Shown: positions 1-7,567 of the stretch, piece after piece | How the letters are laid out: each line of letters starts with the position of its first letter | How positions within the stretch are numbered: the first letter of the stretch is position 1 | From: an uncultured Bacteroidota bacterium | GTDB taxonomy: Bacteria > Bacteroidota > Bacteroidia > Chitinophagales > Chitinophagaceae | Assembly: GCA_903913355.1 (NCBI GenBank) | Contig: CAIWKU010000056.1 | Span: 1-22,498, forward strand | Length of the DNA stretch: 22,498 nucleotides | Reading direction: 5' to 3' | The notes under the pieces: generated by a model | What the model saw: the letters and a program-made list of their open reading frames with translations, nothing else | Database searches by the model: none | What the model was told of the DNA's origin: nothing | Program-made: the position numbers and the translations under genes

Positions 1-1
1 G

Positions 2-1669
2 ATCTGTCAGGTGGTGAAGTATTCTGATACGGCTTCAATGGTGACGAATCGATTAAAAATTTCCGATACTGCCACTATGTTAAGCGGGTATACAAAATCG
101 GGACAGGTGGTAAAATATACGGATACAGCAGCCATGCTTAGTAATAGGCTTAAGATCTCAGATACAGCAACTATGTTATCGAACCGATTAAAGATATCAG
201 ATACCTTGACGATGTTGTCAAATCGATTGAGGATAAGTGATAGCACCACTATGTTATCAAAATATCTGCGTAAAACAGATACCGCCAATATGTTAAGCGG
301 GTATACAAAATTGGGTCAGGTGGTAAAGTATACGGATACATCAGCCATGCTTAGCAATCGGCTGAAGATCTCGGATACGACAACTATGTTGTCGAACCGA
401 TTAAAGATATCTGATACGCTGACGATGTTGTCAAATCGATTACGGATCAGTGATAGTGCCACTATGTTATCGAAATATCTGCGCAAGTCGGATACTTCAA
501 ATATGTTGAGTGGCTATTCCAAAACGGGTCAGGTTGTGAAGTATTCTGATACGGCCTCAATGTTAACGAATCGATTAAAAATTTCGGACACCGCCAATAT
601 GTTAAGCGGGTATACAAAATCGGGTCAGGTAGTAAAGTATACGGATACGGCAGCCATGCTTAGCAATCGGCTGAAGATCTCGGATACAACAACTATGTTA
701 TCGACCCGATTAAAGATATCTGATACGCTGACAATGTTATCAAATCGGTTACGGATTAGCGATAGTACCACTATGTTGTCGAAATATCTGCGTAAAACGG
801 ATACCGCCAATATGTTGAGTGGCTATTCCAAAACGGGTCAGGTAGTAAAGTATACAGATACTGCAGCTATGCTAACGAATAGGCTAAGGATATCAGATAC
901 CACAAATATGTTGTCAAATCGATTACGGATTAGCGATAGTGCAACCATGCTTTCTAAATATTTACGGAAATCGGATACTGCCACGATGGTAACAAGCAGA
1001 CTTAAAATATCAGACACTTCCAATATGTTAAGTGGCTATGCAAAATCTGATGTATTGATTGGAGTAAAACTAATTGCCAGCTCAGGTACGTATAGTCCTA
1101 GTGCAGGTACAAAAAGTATCCTTGTGCATATTGTGGGAGCCGGGGGACAGGGTGGAGGAGCTGCAGCTACGGATGGATCTGCTGGCGGTGGCGGTGGGGC
1201 AGGAGGATATGTAGTTGTAAAAATTTCAAGCCCATCCCCGTCTTATACTGTAACTATCGGGGCAGGTGGTTCAGGCGCCGCTGCCACTGCCAATGGAGCC
1301 AATGGGGGTAATACTGTTTTTGGCGCAATAACGGCAGGTGGAGGTAGTGGTGGTATTGCGGGGAATAGTATTACCTTATCGGGAGTGAGTGGTGGTCTGG
1401 GTGGTACCGCAAGTGGCGGATTTCAAAATATTCCCGGTCAGCCCGGATTACCAGGAATGAGTTTGGCCAATCTCCCAACTGGCGGCATATCAGGAACAGG
1501 TGGCTCTTCTGCATTTGGCAATGGTGGTATTGGCAGAACTGGGTCAGTTGGTGCAGGATCTACAGCCGGTGGCTATGGAGGAGGTGGCGGTGGGGGAATT
1601 GGTAATAGTGTTACTTCAAATGGTGGGGCAGGAAGCCCTGGTGTGGTAATTGTATATGAATATAAATAG
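2..1669 (+). CDS. Repeat-built tail-fibre-like protein with glycine-rich C-terminus (5'-truncated)
   Basis: The frame is open from the window edge and the first bases already fall inside a repeat, so the start lies upstream; GTG at 11 is only the first internal start-like codon. About 340 visible residues are built from 13-residue modules (consensus SNRLKISDTATML or SKYLRKTDTANML) and a 19-residue module beginning SGYTKSGQVVKYTDT. Together they form a 71-residue super-repeat. The last ~205 residues are a glycine-rich domain with clusters such as GGGGGAGG and a C-terminal strand GVVIVYEYK. Glycine-rich ends of this kind occur on phage tail fibres and related bacterial surface proteins, and DT.ML repeats of this style occur in Bacteroidota fibre-like proteins; that is family recollection, not a search result. 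An extended trimeric or filamentous shaft with an adhesive tip is inferred. No anchor or secretion signal is visible because the N-terminus is missing. The gene ends in TAG, 200 bp before fusA. Confidence 0.7.
   Translation: MCQVVKYSDTASMVTNRLKISDTATMLSGYTKSGQVVKYTDTAAMLSNRLKISDTATMLSNRLKISDTLTMLSNRLRISDSTTMLSKYLRKTDTANMLSGYTKLGQVVKYTDTSAMLSNRLKISDTTTMLSNRLKISDTLTMLSNRLRISDSATMLSKYLRKSDTSNMLSGYSKTGQVVKYSDTASMLTNRLKISDTANMLSGYTKSGQVVKYTDTAAMLSNRLKISDTTTMLSTRLKISDTLTMLSNRLRISDSTTMLSKYLRKTDTANMLSGYSKTGQVVKYTDTAAMLTNRLRISDTTNMLSNRLRISDSATMLSKYLRKSDTATMVTSRLKISDTSNMLSGYAKSDVLIGVKLIASSGTYSPSAGTKSILVHIVGAGGQGGGAAATDGSAGGGGGAGGYVVVKISSPSPSYTVTIGAGGSGAAATANGANGGNTVFGAITAGGGSGGIAGNSITLSGVSGGLGGTASGGFQNIPGQPGLPGMSLANLPTGGISGTGGSSAFGNGGIGRTGSVGAGSTAGGYGGGGGGGIGNSVTSNGGAGSPGVVIVYEYK
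83..1030 (+). repeat. Tandem 213-bp coding super-repeats (39-bp and 57-bp modules)
   Basis: Blocks begin at each SGY[TSA]K module. Blocks 83-295, 296-508, 605-817 and 818-1030 are each 213 bp (71 residues: one 19-residue and four 13-residue modules). Block 509-604 is a shortened 96-bp copy (one 19- and one 13-residue module). The first three long blocks are nearly identical in sequence. The fourth differs in module order, with an extra TNRL-type module last. The pattern points to growth and shrinkage by recombination or slippage. The repeats also keep stretches of the minus strand open, which produces spurious antisense reading frames. Confidence 0.9.
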
Positions 1670-1753
1670 GCTTGCGTTGCAATAACACCGTAAAGGACTA
1701 TTTAAGCCCTTGCCCCAGATTTCCATTTAATTTGTTGATTAACAGCTAGTTTT

Positions 1754-1776
1754 CCACAGAATAATTTAATCTGTGG
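1754..1776. other. Inverted repeat just upstream of the fusA promoter
   Basis: CCACAGA (1754-1760) and TCTGTGG (1770-1776) form a perfect 7-bp inverted repeat around a 9-nt AT-rich loop. It ends 7 bp before the -33 TTG. No T-run follows, so it is not a convincing intrinsic terminator for the upstream repeat gene. An operator or a processing hairpin is possible. The rest of the 200-bp interval shows nothing else recognisable apart from the promoter. Confidence 0.4.
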
Positions 1777-1783
1777 CAATCCT

Positions 1784-1812
1784 TTGGGTAATGCGGATAA
1801 TTCCTACCTTTG
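1784..1812 (+). promoter_or_regulatory. Bacteroidota-type promoter of fusA
   Basis: TTG at 1784-1786 and TACCTTTG at 1805-1812 match the -33 (TTG) and -7 (TAnnTTTG) elements used by the Bacteroidota housekeeping sigma factor, with 18 bp between them. Transcription should begin shortly after 1812, leaving a leader of roughly 50 nt before the ATG at 1870. The same TACCTTTG is found ahead of rpsJ. Confidence 0.75.
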
Positions 1813-1869
1813 CGGCTCGAAAAATTTGAAGTATTCCTTCAATATATAAAACCTAAACAAGAACTCTAT

Positions 1870-4020
1870 ATGGCGGACTTGAAATTACAACGCAATTTTG
1901 GTATTGCCGCTCACATTGATGCTGGTAAAACCACCACAACAGAGCGAATTCTGCGCTACACAGGTATGATTCATAAGATTGGTGAGGTACATGATGGTGC
2001 TGCCACTACGGACTGGATGGAACAGGAGAAAGAAAGGGGTATTACCATTACTTCTGCGGCTGTTAGCTGTGAGTGGAAATTTCCAACGGTTAAGGGTACT
2101 GCTGATGCAAATACCAAATCTTACTATTTCAATATTATTGATACGCCGGGTCACGTGGATTTTACCGTTGAGGTAGAACGTTCTATGCGTGTTTTGGATG
2201 GTCTGATTGCTTTATTTTCTGCTGTAGATGGTGTAGAACCACAGTCTGAAACCGTATGGCGCCAGGCTAACCGTTATAAAGTTCCACGTATTGGGTTCGT
2301 TAATAAAATGGACCGCTCAGGTGCTGATTTCTTAATGGTGGTTAGCCAGGTAAAAGAAATGCTGGGTGCGAATGCCGTTCCATTGCAATTACCGATTGGT
2401 GCAGAAGATGATTTTGTAGGAGTGGTGGATCTGATTACCATGAAAGGCGTAATCTGGGATATGGAAACCGAGGGTATGACTTTTAAAGAAATTCCCGTTC
2501 CGGCTGATATGGAAGAAGAAGCCAACCATTGGAGAGCGCAATTAATTGAGGCAGTTGCTGAATATGACGATAAATTAATGGAAAAATTCTTCGATGACCC
2601 CGCTTCTATTTCCGAAGATGAGGTTCATGAAGCCATCCGTAAAGCCTGTATCGACCTTAGCATTGTTCCAATGATGTGCGGTTCTTCTTTCAAGAACAAA
2701 GGTGTGCAAACCGCTTTGGATGCAGTTTGTCGCTATTTGCCCAGTCCTGTTGACGTAGAAGATACCGTTGGTACTGATCCTGATACAGGTGCTACCATTA
2801 CGCGTAAACCCAATGCAAAAGAACCCTTTGCAGCATTGGCATTTAAAATTATGACCGATCCTTTTGTGGGTCGTCTGGCATTTTTCCGTTGCTATTCTGG
2901 TCACTTGGATGCCGGTTCTTATGTTTTGAATGTAAGAAGTGGTAAGAAAGAGCGTATCAGTCGTATCATGAAAATGTTTGCGAACAAGCAAAATCCAATC
3001 GACTTTATTGAAGCGGGAGATATTGCAGCTGCAGTTGGATTTAAAGAAATCAAGACTGGAGATACATTGTGTGATGAAAATCATCCAATCACCTTGGAAA
3101 ATATGTTCATTCCTGAACCCGTAATCTCGGTAGCAGTTGAGCCTAAAACCCAGGCTGATGTTGATAAAATGGGTATGGCAATTGCCAAACTGGTAGAAGA
3201 AGATCCTACACTTCGTGTAAAAACAGATGAAGATACAGGACAAACCATTCTTTCGGGAATGGGGGAATTGCACCTTGAGATCATCGTTGATCGTATGCGT
3301 CGTGAATTTAAAGTAGAAATTAACCAGGGTAATCCCCAGGTTGCTTATAAAGAAGCATTCAGCAATACCATTGAGCATCGCGAGGTTTTGAAAAAGCAAA
3401 CAGGTGGTCGTGGTAAATTCGCAGATATCTATTTTGAAATTGGACCAGCTGATGTAGAATGGATGACAGAAAATCCAGGAAAACATTTTCAGTTTAAGAA
3501 TGATATTTTCGGAGGATCTATTCCAAAAGAATTCCACCCTGCTATTTTAAAAGGATTTGAAACTTCTATGACATCCGGTGTTTTGGCAGGTTACCCAATG
3601 GAAAGTATGAAAGTGCGGATTTTTGATGGTAGCTTCCACCAGGTGGATTCCGATGCTATGTCATTTGAATTATGTGCTAAAGGCGGTTTCCGTGAAGCAG
3701 GGCGTAAAGCAAAACCTGTTTTATTGGAACCTATCATGAAAGTGGAAGTAGTAACACCAGACCAGTACATGGGAGATGTTACCGGTGATCTTAACCGCAG
3801 ACGTGGTATGCTGGAAGGAATGGATAGTCGTGGAAATCTGCAGGTGATAAAAGCTAAAGTTCCTTTGAGTGAGATGTTCGGATATGTAACACAACTGCGT
3901 TCTTTATCTTCAGGACGTGCCACTTCAACAATGGAGTTTAGTCATTATTCTCCAGCGCCGAATAATATTGCTGAAGAAGTGATTGCAAAGAGCAAGGGTA
4001 AAGTGAAAGTTGAAGATTAA
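1870..4020 (+). CDS. fusA: Elongation factor G
   Basis: This 716-residue translational GTPase catalyses ribosomal translocation of tRNA and mRNA in the cytoplasm. The GTPase motifs are in order: P-loop AHIDAGKT (14-21), RGITI (56-60), DTPGH (91-95), NKMD (145-148) and CGSSFKNKG for G5. Later domains show GRGKFADIYFEI (domain IV), GDLNRRRG and EMFGYVTQLRSLSSGRA (domain V). Length fits the family (about 700). The start at MADLKLQRN (1870) is preferred because an in-frame TTG at 1810 lies within the -7 promoter element. In many Bacteroidota fusA sits between rpsG and rpsJ; here it is monocistronic, with its own promoter and terminator, so the str operon is broken up. No Shine-Dalgarno sequence is seen, as usual in the phylum. 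Confidence 0.98.
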   Translation: MADLKLQRNFGIAAHIDAGKTTTTERILRYTGMIHKIGEVHDGAATTDWMEQEKERGITITSAAVSCEWKFPTVKGTADANTKSYYFNIIDTPGHVDFTVEVERSMRVLDGLIALFSAVDGVEPQSETVWRQANRYKVPRIGFVNKMDRSGADFLMVVSQVKEMLGANAVPLQLPIGAEDDFVGVVDLITMKGVIWDMETEGMTFKEIPVPADMEEEANHWRAQLIEAVAEYDDKLMEKFFDDPASISEDEVHEAIRKACIDLSIVPMMCGSSFKNKGVQTALDAVCRYLPSPVDVEDTVGTDPDTGATITRKPNAKEPFAALAFKIMTDPFVGRLAFFRCYSGHLDAGSYVLNVRSGKKERISRIMKMFANKQNPIDFIEAGDIAAAVGFKEIKTGDTLCDENHPITLENMFIPEPVISVAVEPKTQADVDKMGMAIAKLVEEDPTLRVKTDEDTGQTILSGMGELHLEIIVDRMRREFKVEINQGNPQVAYKEAFSNTIEHREVLKKQTGGRGKFADIYFEIGPADVEWMTENPGKHFQFKNDIFGGSIPKEFHPAILKGFETSMTSGVLAGYPMESMKVRIFDGSFHQVDSDAMSFELCAKGGFREAGRKAKPVLLEPIMKVEVVTPDQYMGDVTGDLNRRRGMLEGMDSRGNLQVIKAKVPLSEMFGYVTQLRSLSSGRATSTMEFSHYSPAPNNIAEEVIAKSKGKVKVED

Positions 4021-4045
4021 TCAAGATCTCTAAATAAAGATGGAT

Positions 4046-4088
4046 AAAACTAATAGCCCCGTTCCTTTTGAACGGGGCTATTAGTTTT
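4046..4088. terminator. Bidirectional intrinsic terminator between fusA and the convergent ligase gene
   Basis: A perfect 19-bp stem (arms 4046-4064 and 4070-4088) encloses a 5-nt loop. The arms end in A-runs on the left and T-runs on the right, so it can act as a Rho-independent terminator for both the plus-strand fusA transcript and the minus-strand gene ending at 4158. The 69 bp between it and that stop codon show nothing else. Confidence 0.92.
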
Positions 4089-4157
4089 TAAGAACAAATC
4101 TGACTAGGGTTGAACAAATCTATAGACTTCCACATCAGATTGCTTTGATGCTCAGTT

Positions 4158-6623
4158 TTATTTACAATAGCTGTTGATGAGGGCATCTGTACCTGGATAG
4201 TTTTTGGCTTTTGCAATACCGAGTAATGGACAGGCTTCTTCTTTTTTACCAAGATTAATCAATGCCGCCGCTTTAAAATATTCGGATTTGCCGTCTGTTG
4301 CTGTTTTCATAGATAATACCTTATCGAAATAAGGAATTGATTTTGCCCAGTCTTTCATATTGAAATAGCAGATCGCAATATTTTCATACACGCCATAGGT
4401 GCCACTACTGATTTTAGACGAGCGTATGAATTTTTGTGCAGCACCTGCATAATCCTTCTGATTAAAAAGTGCATTTCCTTCATTAAAAAGTTGATTAGAT
4501 AAAATCACATCACTTCCTTGTATTACTTTTCCCTGCAAAGCATTGGCTGGCATATTCGTAAATATTTCAGTCCTTCTTGTAATCAAGTCCTTATCACCTG
4601 GGAAACGCCTCACAGCGCTGTCTGCCATTCCCAGCAATTCAGGATTTCCTTTTGTTTTTGCACCTAGCATCCCCATCAAATAAAAATTCCAGCCAAACAC
4701 TTCATTTGGTCTGTACTTGGTGAAAAGCTTAAAAGCTTTTTTAATGGTAGCGGTATCTCCTCTTCTTGAGCAAACAGCAATTAAGGTTTGGTAATAGGTC
4801 TTTGCCCTGGGTTTGGTAAAATAAGCAAGTGTGGCGTATTTGTATGCACTGTCCATTTTATTTTCTGCAAAATAAACGTCTGCTTTCAAAAACTCGCTAT
4901 ACATGATATAAGGATTGGCTTTGGCGCCCCGGTCCAAATAGGCAATAGCTTCAGGATATTTTTTGCTTTCGTATAAATATCTACCGATAATACCTTCTAT
5001 GGGTTGTGCGGAAGATGAAAGGTTGGGGATAGTGGGGAAGGAACTGATTACATCGTTCAAAGGTAATTTCACAGGTTCATTAACAAGGTCAGGAATTACT
5101 CTATTTTGAACTACCAAGGATTGATAAGTAAGATAAGTAATATAAGCGCTTGGTAATAATAATAATAGAGCTGTAAAAGCGAATGCAGATTTCGGAAGGT
5201 TTGAAACAGTTTTACTTTGTTGAGTTGCTTCTGTATCTTCTTCAGATCTTTGGTTAAAAGCAGTAATGTTGATTGCGGCAATGATCACAAAGAACATCTG
5301 ATTAACCGGTCTTTCGATGGGGAAGTTGAAAAAGGCTTCTGCAAAAAAAGCTGCTAACCCAATTATGGAAAAACCTGAAATAATTTTTATCTCATCCGGG
5401 GCATTCGAAAACCAGGTTTTGATGCTATAAATAAGGAGGCAAACAAAAAGGCTTACATATAATAATCCGCCTACCCAACCCAATTCTGCAGTATATTCCA
5501 AAAAATCATTGTGTGCATGAATCGGTACAAGTAAATCGTCAGTCAGGTATTTGGTATAAGGAATCGAAGCAATTTTCCAGTTCCCATAACCACAACCCAT
5601 TAAAGGATGTTGTTTAATGTAATCAGTGGCATTTTTCCATAGAAACAAACGTTCACTATTACTTCCATCAGAAGCCGAAGTGATAGAAGAAAATCTTTCA
5701 GTAACGGTACCATACTGGTCTTTATCAACACTCTCATCAACAAAACTGCTTTTTGCCACAGAAATAGCAATTGTAGACATTACTAAGGCCATTCCAATTG
5801 TTACAATAATATAACCAACTCTGAATAGATTCTGTTCTTTATCTTTTCTTTTAATATACTGTTGTATACATAAAACCAGATATATACTGATTTGAAAAAA
5901 ATAACCAAGGTATGAGGTTCTTGAGTTTACCAGAAATATTGTCAGGCTTGCAATTAGAAATATGCAGGTATTTACTAGCTTGCCAATAGGTTTAAAAGAG
6001 TAGATACAATACAATAAAAAGGGAAGTTTGGCTACCAGACTGGCCGCATAAATATTTTTATTACCTGCCCTTCCTTTCATGGCTAGTATCAATTCAGTAA
6101 GTCGGTAATTATGCATTTCCCCAAAAAATAGCACAAGGGATTGTAGTGACTGAACCAGAAGAATTACTGATAATAGTTGGGCAAAAATCTTAAAGAGATG
6201 TGTTCTTCCATACAATAAAATGGCCAAATTAAAAAAGGCTATGATTGTTGCAATAAAACGAACATAACAAACCCAACCTTCGGTGTGGTTAATTGAAAAA
6301 AATACTGAAATACCTGCCAGGGCAAATAATCCCGAGTATAACTTAGAAAATGTATTCTTAAATAACTTAACCGCTGGAAACTCAAACTCATTTTTTCTGT
6401 CAAGAATATAGAGGGCTATCACAAAATCCAAAGCCACTACATAAATCCATTGCGCACCCATATCATCAACACCGCCAAGACCAGGGATAAATTCAACTGC
6501 AAAGTATAGTAAGGTGAAAATAAAGGGGATCAGATCCTTTTGTGCGGGTAAAAAGCCTAACCCTCCCTTACTGGTTTTGGTATTTACAGGGGTATTTGCC
6601 TTTAATTGTGTTTTTTTAGCCAT
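4158..6623 (-). CDS. O-antigen ligase/polymerase-like membrane protein with C-terminal TPR repeats
   Basis: An 821-residue protein. Residues 30-500 carry about a dozen hydrophobic segments. A Wzy_C-type (O-antigen ligase superfamily) region follows the pattern ERLFLWKNATDYIKQHPLMG (324-343) then HAHNDFLEYTAELGWVGG (369-386); the HND..E.GW..G motif in a large periplasmic loop is the family hallmark. After a final membrane segment (~480-500), residues ~540-815 hold TPR-like helical repeats, for example YPEAIAYLDRGAKANP (556-571) and KDYAGAAQKFIRSSK (723-737). Such proteins attach or polymerise surface glycans at the inner membrane; the glycan acceptor cannot be read from the sequence. A glycosyltransferase-coupled O-glycosylation ligase is an alternative. 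It stands alone on the minus strand between fusA and rpsJ with no other polysaccharide genes nearby, so its placement is unusual. I found no convincing promoter upstream of 6623. Confidence 0.85.
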   Translation of the reverse strand: MAKKTQLKANTPVNTKTSKGGLGFLPAQKDLIPFIFTLLYFAVEFIPGLGGVDDMGAQWIYVVALDFVIALYILDRKNEFEFPAVKLFKNTFSKLYSGLFALAGISVFFSINHTEGWVCYVRFIATIIAFFNLAILLYGRTHLFKIFAQLLSVILLVQSLQSLVLFFGEMHNYRLTELILAMKGRAGNKNIYAASLVAKLPFLLYCIYSFKPIGKLVNTCIFLIASLTIFLVNSRTSYLGYFFQISIYLVLCIQQYIKRKDKEQNLFRVGYIIVTIGMALVMSTIAISVAKSSFVDESVDKDQYGTVTERFSSITSASDGSNSERLFLWKNATDYIKQHPLMGCGYGNWKIASIPYTKYLTDDLLVPIHAHNDFLEYTAELGWVGGLLYVSLFVCLLIYSIKTWFSNAPDEIKIISGFSIIGLAAFFAEAFFNFPIERPVNQMFFVIIAAINITAFNQRSEEDTEATQQSKTVSNLPKSAFAFTALLLLLPSAYITYLTYQSLVVQNRVIPDLVNEPVKLPLNDVISSFPTIPNLSSSAQPIEGIIGRYLYESKKYPEAIAYLDRGAKANPYIMYSEFLKADVYFAENKMDSAYKYATLAYFTKPRAKTYYQTLIAVCSRRGDTATIKKAFKLFTKYRPNEVFGWNFYLMGMLGAKTKGNPELLGMADSAVRRFPGDKDLITRRTEIFTNMPANALQGKVIQGSDVILSNQLFNEGNALFNQKDYAGAAQKFIRSSKISSGTYGVYENIAICYFNMKDWAKSIPYFDKVLSMKTATDGKSEYFKAAALINLGKKEEACPLLGIAKAKNYPGTDALINSYCK

Positions 6624-6767
6624 GCTATATCTATTATCGTAAAATTATCAATTAGCCTCAAATTTTCTGTATTCTCCGGTAACTTACTCTAAATTCTTGT
6701 GTTTGGGAAGTTCCAGGTTTTCTGTAAACCGGCTATTCCCTGGAAACCAGAGCAATTTAAATGCAGT

Positions 6768-6800
6768 CCCGGACTTTGAAAACGGGAAAGCCGGGTTTTT
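6768..6800 (+). terminator. Candidate intrinsic terminator upstream of the rpsJ promoter
   Basis: CCCGG (6768-6772), a bulged A, then CTTT (6774-6777) pair with AAAG (6787-6790) and CCGGG (6791-6795), followed at once by five T (6796-6800). The form is that of a plus-strand Rho-independent terminator, yet no plus-strand gene lies upstream within 2.5 kb. It may stop antisense transcription across the ligase gene from running into rpsJ. The neighbouring 6711-6745 region also contains a 7-bp inverted repeat (TTCCAGG / CCTGGAA). Confidence 0.5.
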
Positions 6801-6805
6801 ATGCA

Positions 6806-6848
6806 TTTTGGGGACATTTTTTTTGATTTTATCTGAAAATCCCCAAAA
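6806..6848. other. Inverted repeat next to the rpsJ promoter
   Basis: TTTTGGGGA (6806-6814) and TCCCCAAAA (6840-6848) form a perfect 9-bp inverted repeat. An inner T-run and A-run could extend the pairing. It ends 15 bp before the -33 element of rpsJ. It could be an operator or a structure affecting the divergent ligase gene. The rest of 6624-6767 shows no other clear element. Confidence 0.4.
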
Positions 6849-6863
6849 AACCCTTTAAAAAAC

Positions 6864-6894
6864 TTGTCTGTTCAGTTACAGGCTCTTACCTTTG
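6864..6894 (+). promoter_or_regulatory. Bacteroidota-type promoter of the S10 operon
   Basis: TTG at 6864-6866 and TACCTTTG at 6887-6894 fit the Bacteroidota -33/-7 consensus, with 20 bp between. The -7 octamer and its next base (C) are identical to those of the fusA promoter. The start of rpsJ at 6925 would leave a short leader of about 25 nt, too short for an E. coli-style S10 leader ahead of rpsJ. Confidence 0.75.
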
Positions 6895-6924
6895 CAACCC
6901 CAATCAGAAAATTGGGTTTTGACT

Positions 6925-7230
6925 ATGTCTCAACGAATCAGAATCAAATTACAATCATACGATCACAATCTGGTAGACAAATCTGCCGAGAAAATCGTAA
7001 AAACTGTTCGCAGTACGGGTGCAGTAGTTACAGGACCAATTCCTTTGCCTACACACAAAAGAATTTTTACCGTTCTGCGTTCACCACACGTGAATAAAAA
7101 GAGTCGTGAACAGTTCCAGTTATGTACGCATAAGCGTTTGCTGGATATTTACACTTCTTCATCCAGAACAGTGGATGCGTTGAGTAAGTTAGACCTTCCA
7201 TCAGGTGTGGAAGTTGAAATTAAAGCTTGA
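6925..7230 (+). CDS. rpsJ: 30S ribosomal protein S10
   Basis: A 101-residue protein beginning MSQRIRIKLQSYDH, with TGPIPLPTHKRIFTVLRSPH and the C-terminal LPSGVEVEIKA. All are characteristic of uS10, which sits in the 30S head and, with NusB, takes part in antitermination in other bacteria. Length matches the family (about 101-103). An in-frame TTG at 6892 would add 11 residues but lies inside the -7 promoter element, so ATG at 6925 is chosen. It is the first gene of the S10 block but is separated from rplC by 337 bp, unusual for this operon. It ends with TGA. Confidence 0.97.
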   Translation: MSQRIRIKLQSYDHNLVDKSAEKIVKTVRSTGAVVTGPIPLPTHKRIFTVLRSPHVNKKSREQFQLCTHKRLLDIYTSSSRTVDALSKLDLPSGVEVEIKA

Positions 7231-7567
7231 TAGCCTGAACCGAAAGGATCAGGATAGTTCTTACTAGTCATTTATCATCTTTCAATCCCGCTTTATACCG
7301 GGAGAAAAAAGCTCTGATCTAAATAAACCCCTTCAACTACTGTTTTACAGTACTGAAGGATAAATATAAACAGGCCCTTCGAGGTTTGTTTGCTTCCGGT
7401 ACTTCCATCGTCCGCCGTAGCTTCAGCGAAGGCGGAGAAAGACAAAATCACCTACGCGTAAGCTTCCGGTGATCAAAGGGAAAAGGTCGGCAGAAAACAG
7501 GGATTGAATTCCGCTTCATCGGCGGAATGTCCTAAACAACCATACGCGGGGCTATAAACCGCAAACG
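7231..7567 (+). ncRNA. Structured 337-nt rpsJ-rplC intergenic RNA (candidate leader)
   Basis: No reading frame of note lies here, but six hairpins follow one another. They are: CCTGA...TCAGG capped by a GAAA tetraloop (7234-7253); TCCCG/CGGGA (7286-7303); CCTTCA plus TACTGT with their complements around a TTT loop (7330-7359); TCCGCC/GGCGGA (7411-7436); ATCACC/GGTGAT around the palindrome TACGCGTA (7447-7473); and ATTCCGC/GCGGAAT (7508-7528). A direct repeat GCTTCCGGT occurs at 7392-7400 and 7462-7470. None is followed by a T-run, so termination is unlikely. No TAnnTTTG promoter is evident, so rplC probably depends on read-through from rpsJ. A regulatory leader for the rplC-rplD section is inferred. 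Confidence 0.45.
7411..7436. repeat. REP-like GC-rich palindrome in the rpsJ-rplC gap
   Basis: TCCGCC (7411-7416) and GGCGGA (7431-7436) flank a 14-nt centre containing GCTTCAGC, which can pair G-C/C-G around TTCA. It is markedly more GC-rich than its surroundings. I recall very similar palindromes as dispersed intergenic elements in some draft bacterial genomes, but could not check this. Confidence 0.4.

Noticed and set aside
7..1023. Minus-strand reading frames at 7-288, 625-810 and 838-1023
   Set aside because: They are mirror images of the repeat modules in the plus-strand gene, are internally repetitive for the same reason and lack any independent gene context.
83..1030. CRISPR-like array
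   Set aside because: The repeats are in frame, code for regular 13- and 19-residue modules and have no unique spacers.
1810..1869. Upstream TTG start of fusA
   Set aside because: The codon falls within the -7 promoter element and the added 20 residues do not resemble EF-G; ATG at 1870 begins the conserved sequence.
2575..3537. A 320-codon minus-strand frame inside fusA
   Set aside because: It lies wholly within a well-conserved EF-G gene and its product is rich in Cys, Phe, His and Asn with no recognisable domain, as expected of an antisense shadow.
6655..6690. Minus-strand promoter for the ligase-like gene
   Set aside because: The best match, AAAATTTG on the minus strand, misses one consensus base and lacks a TTG at the right distance.
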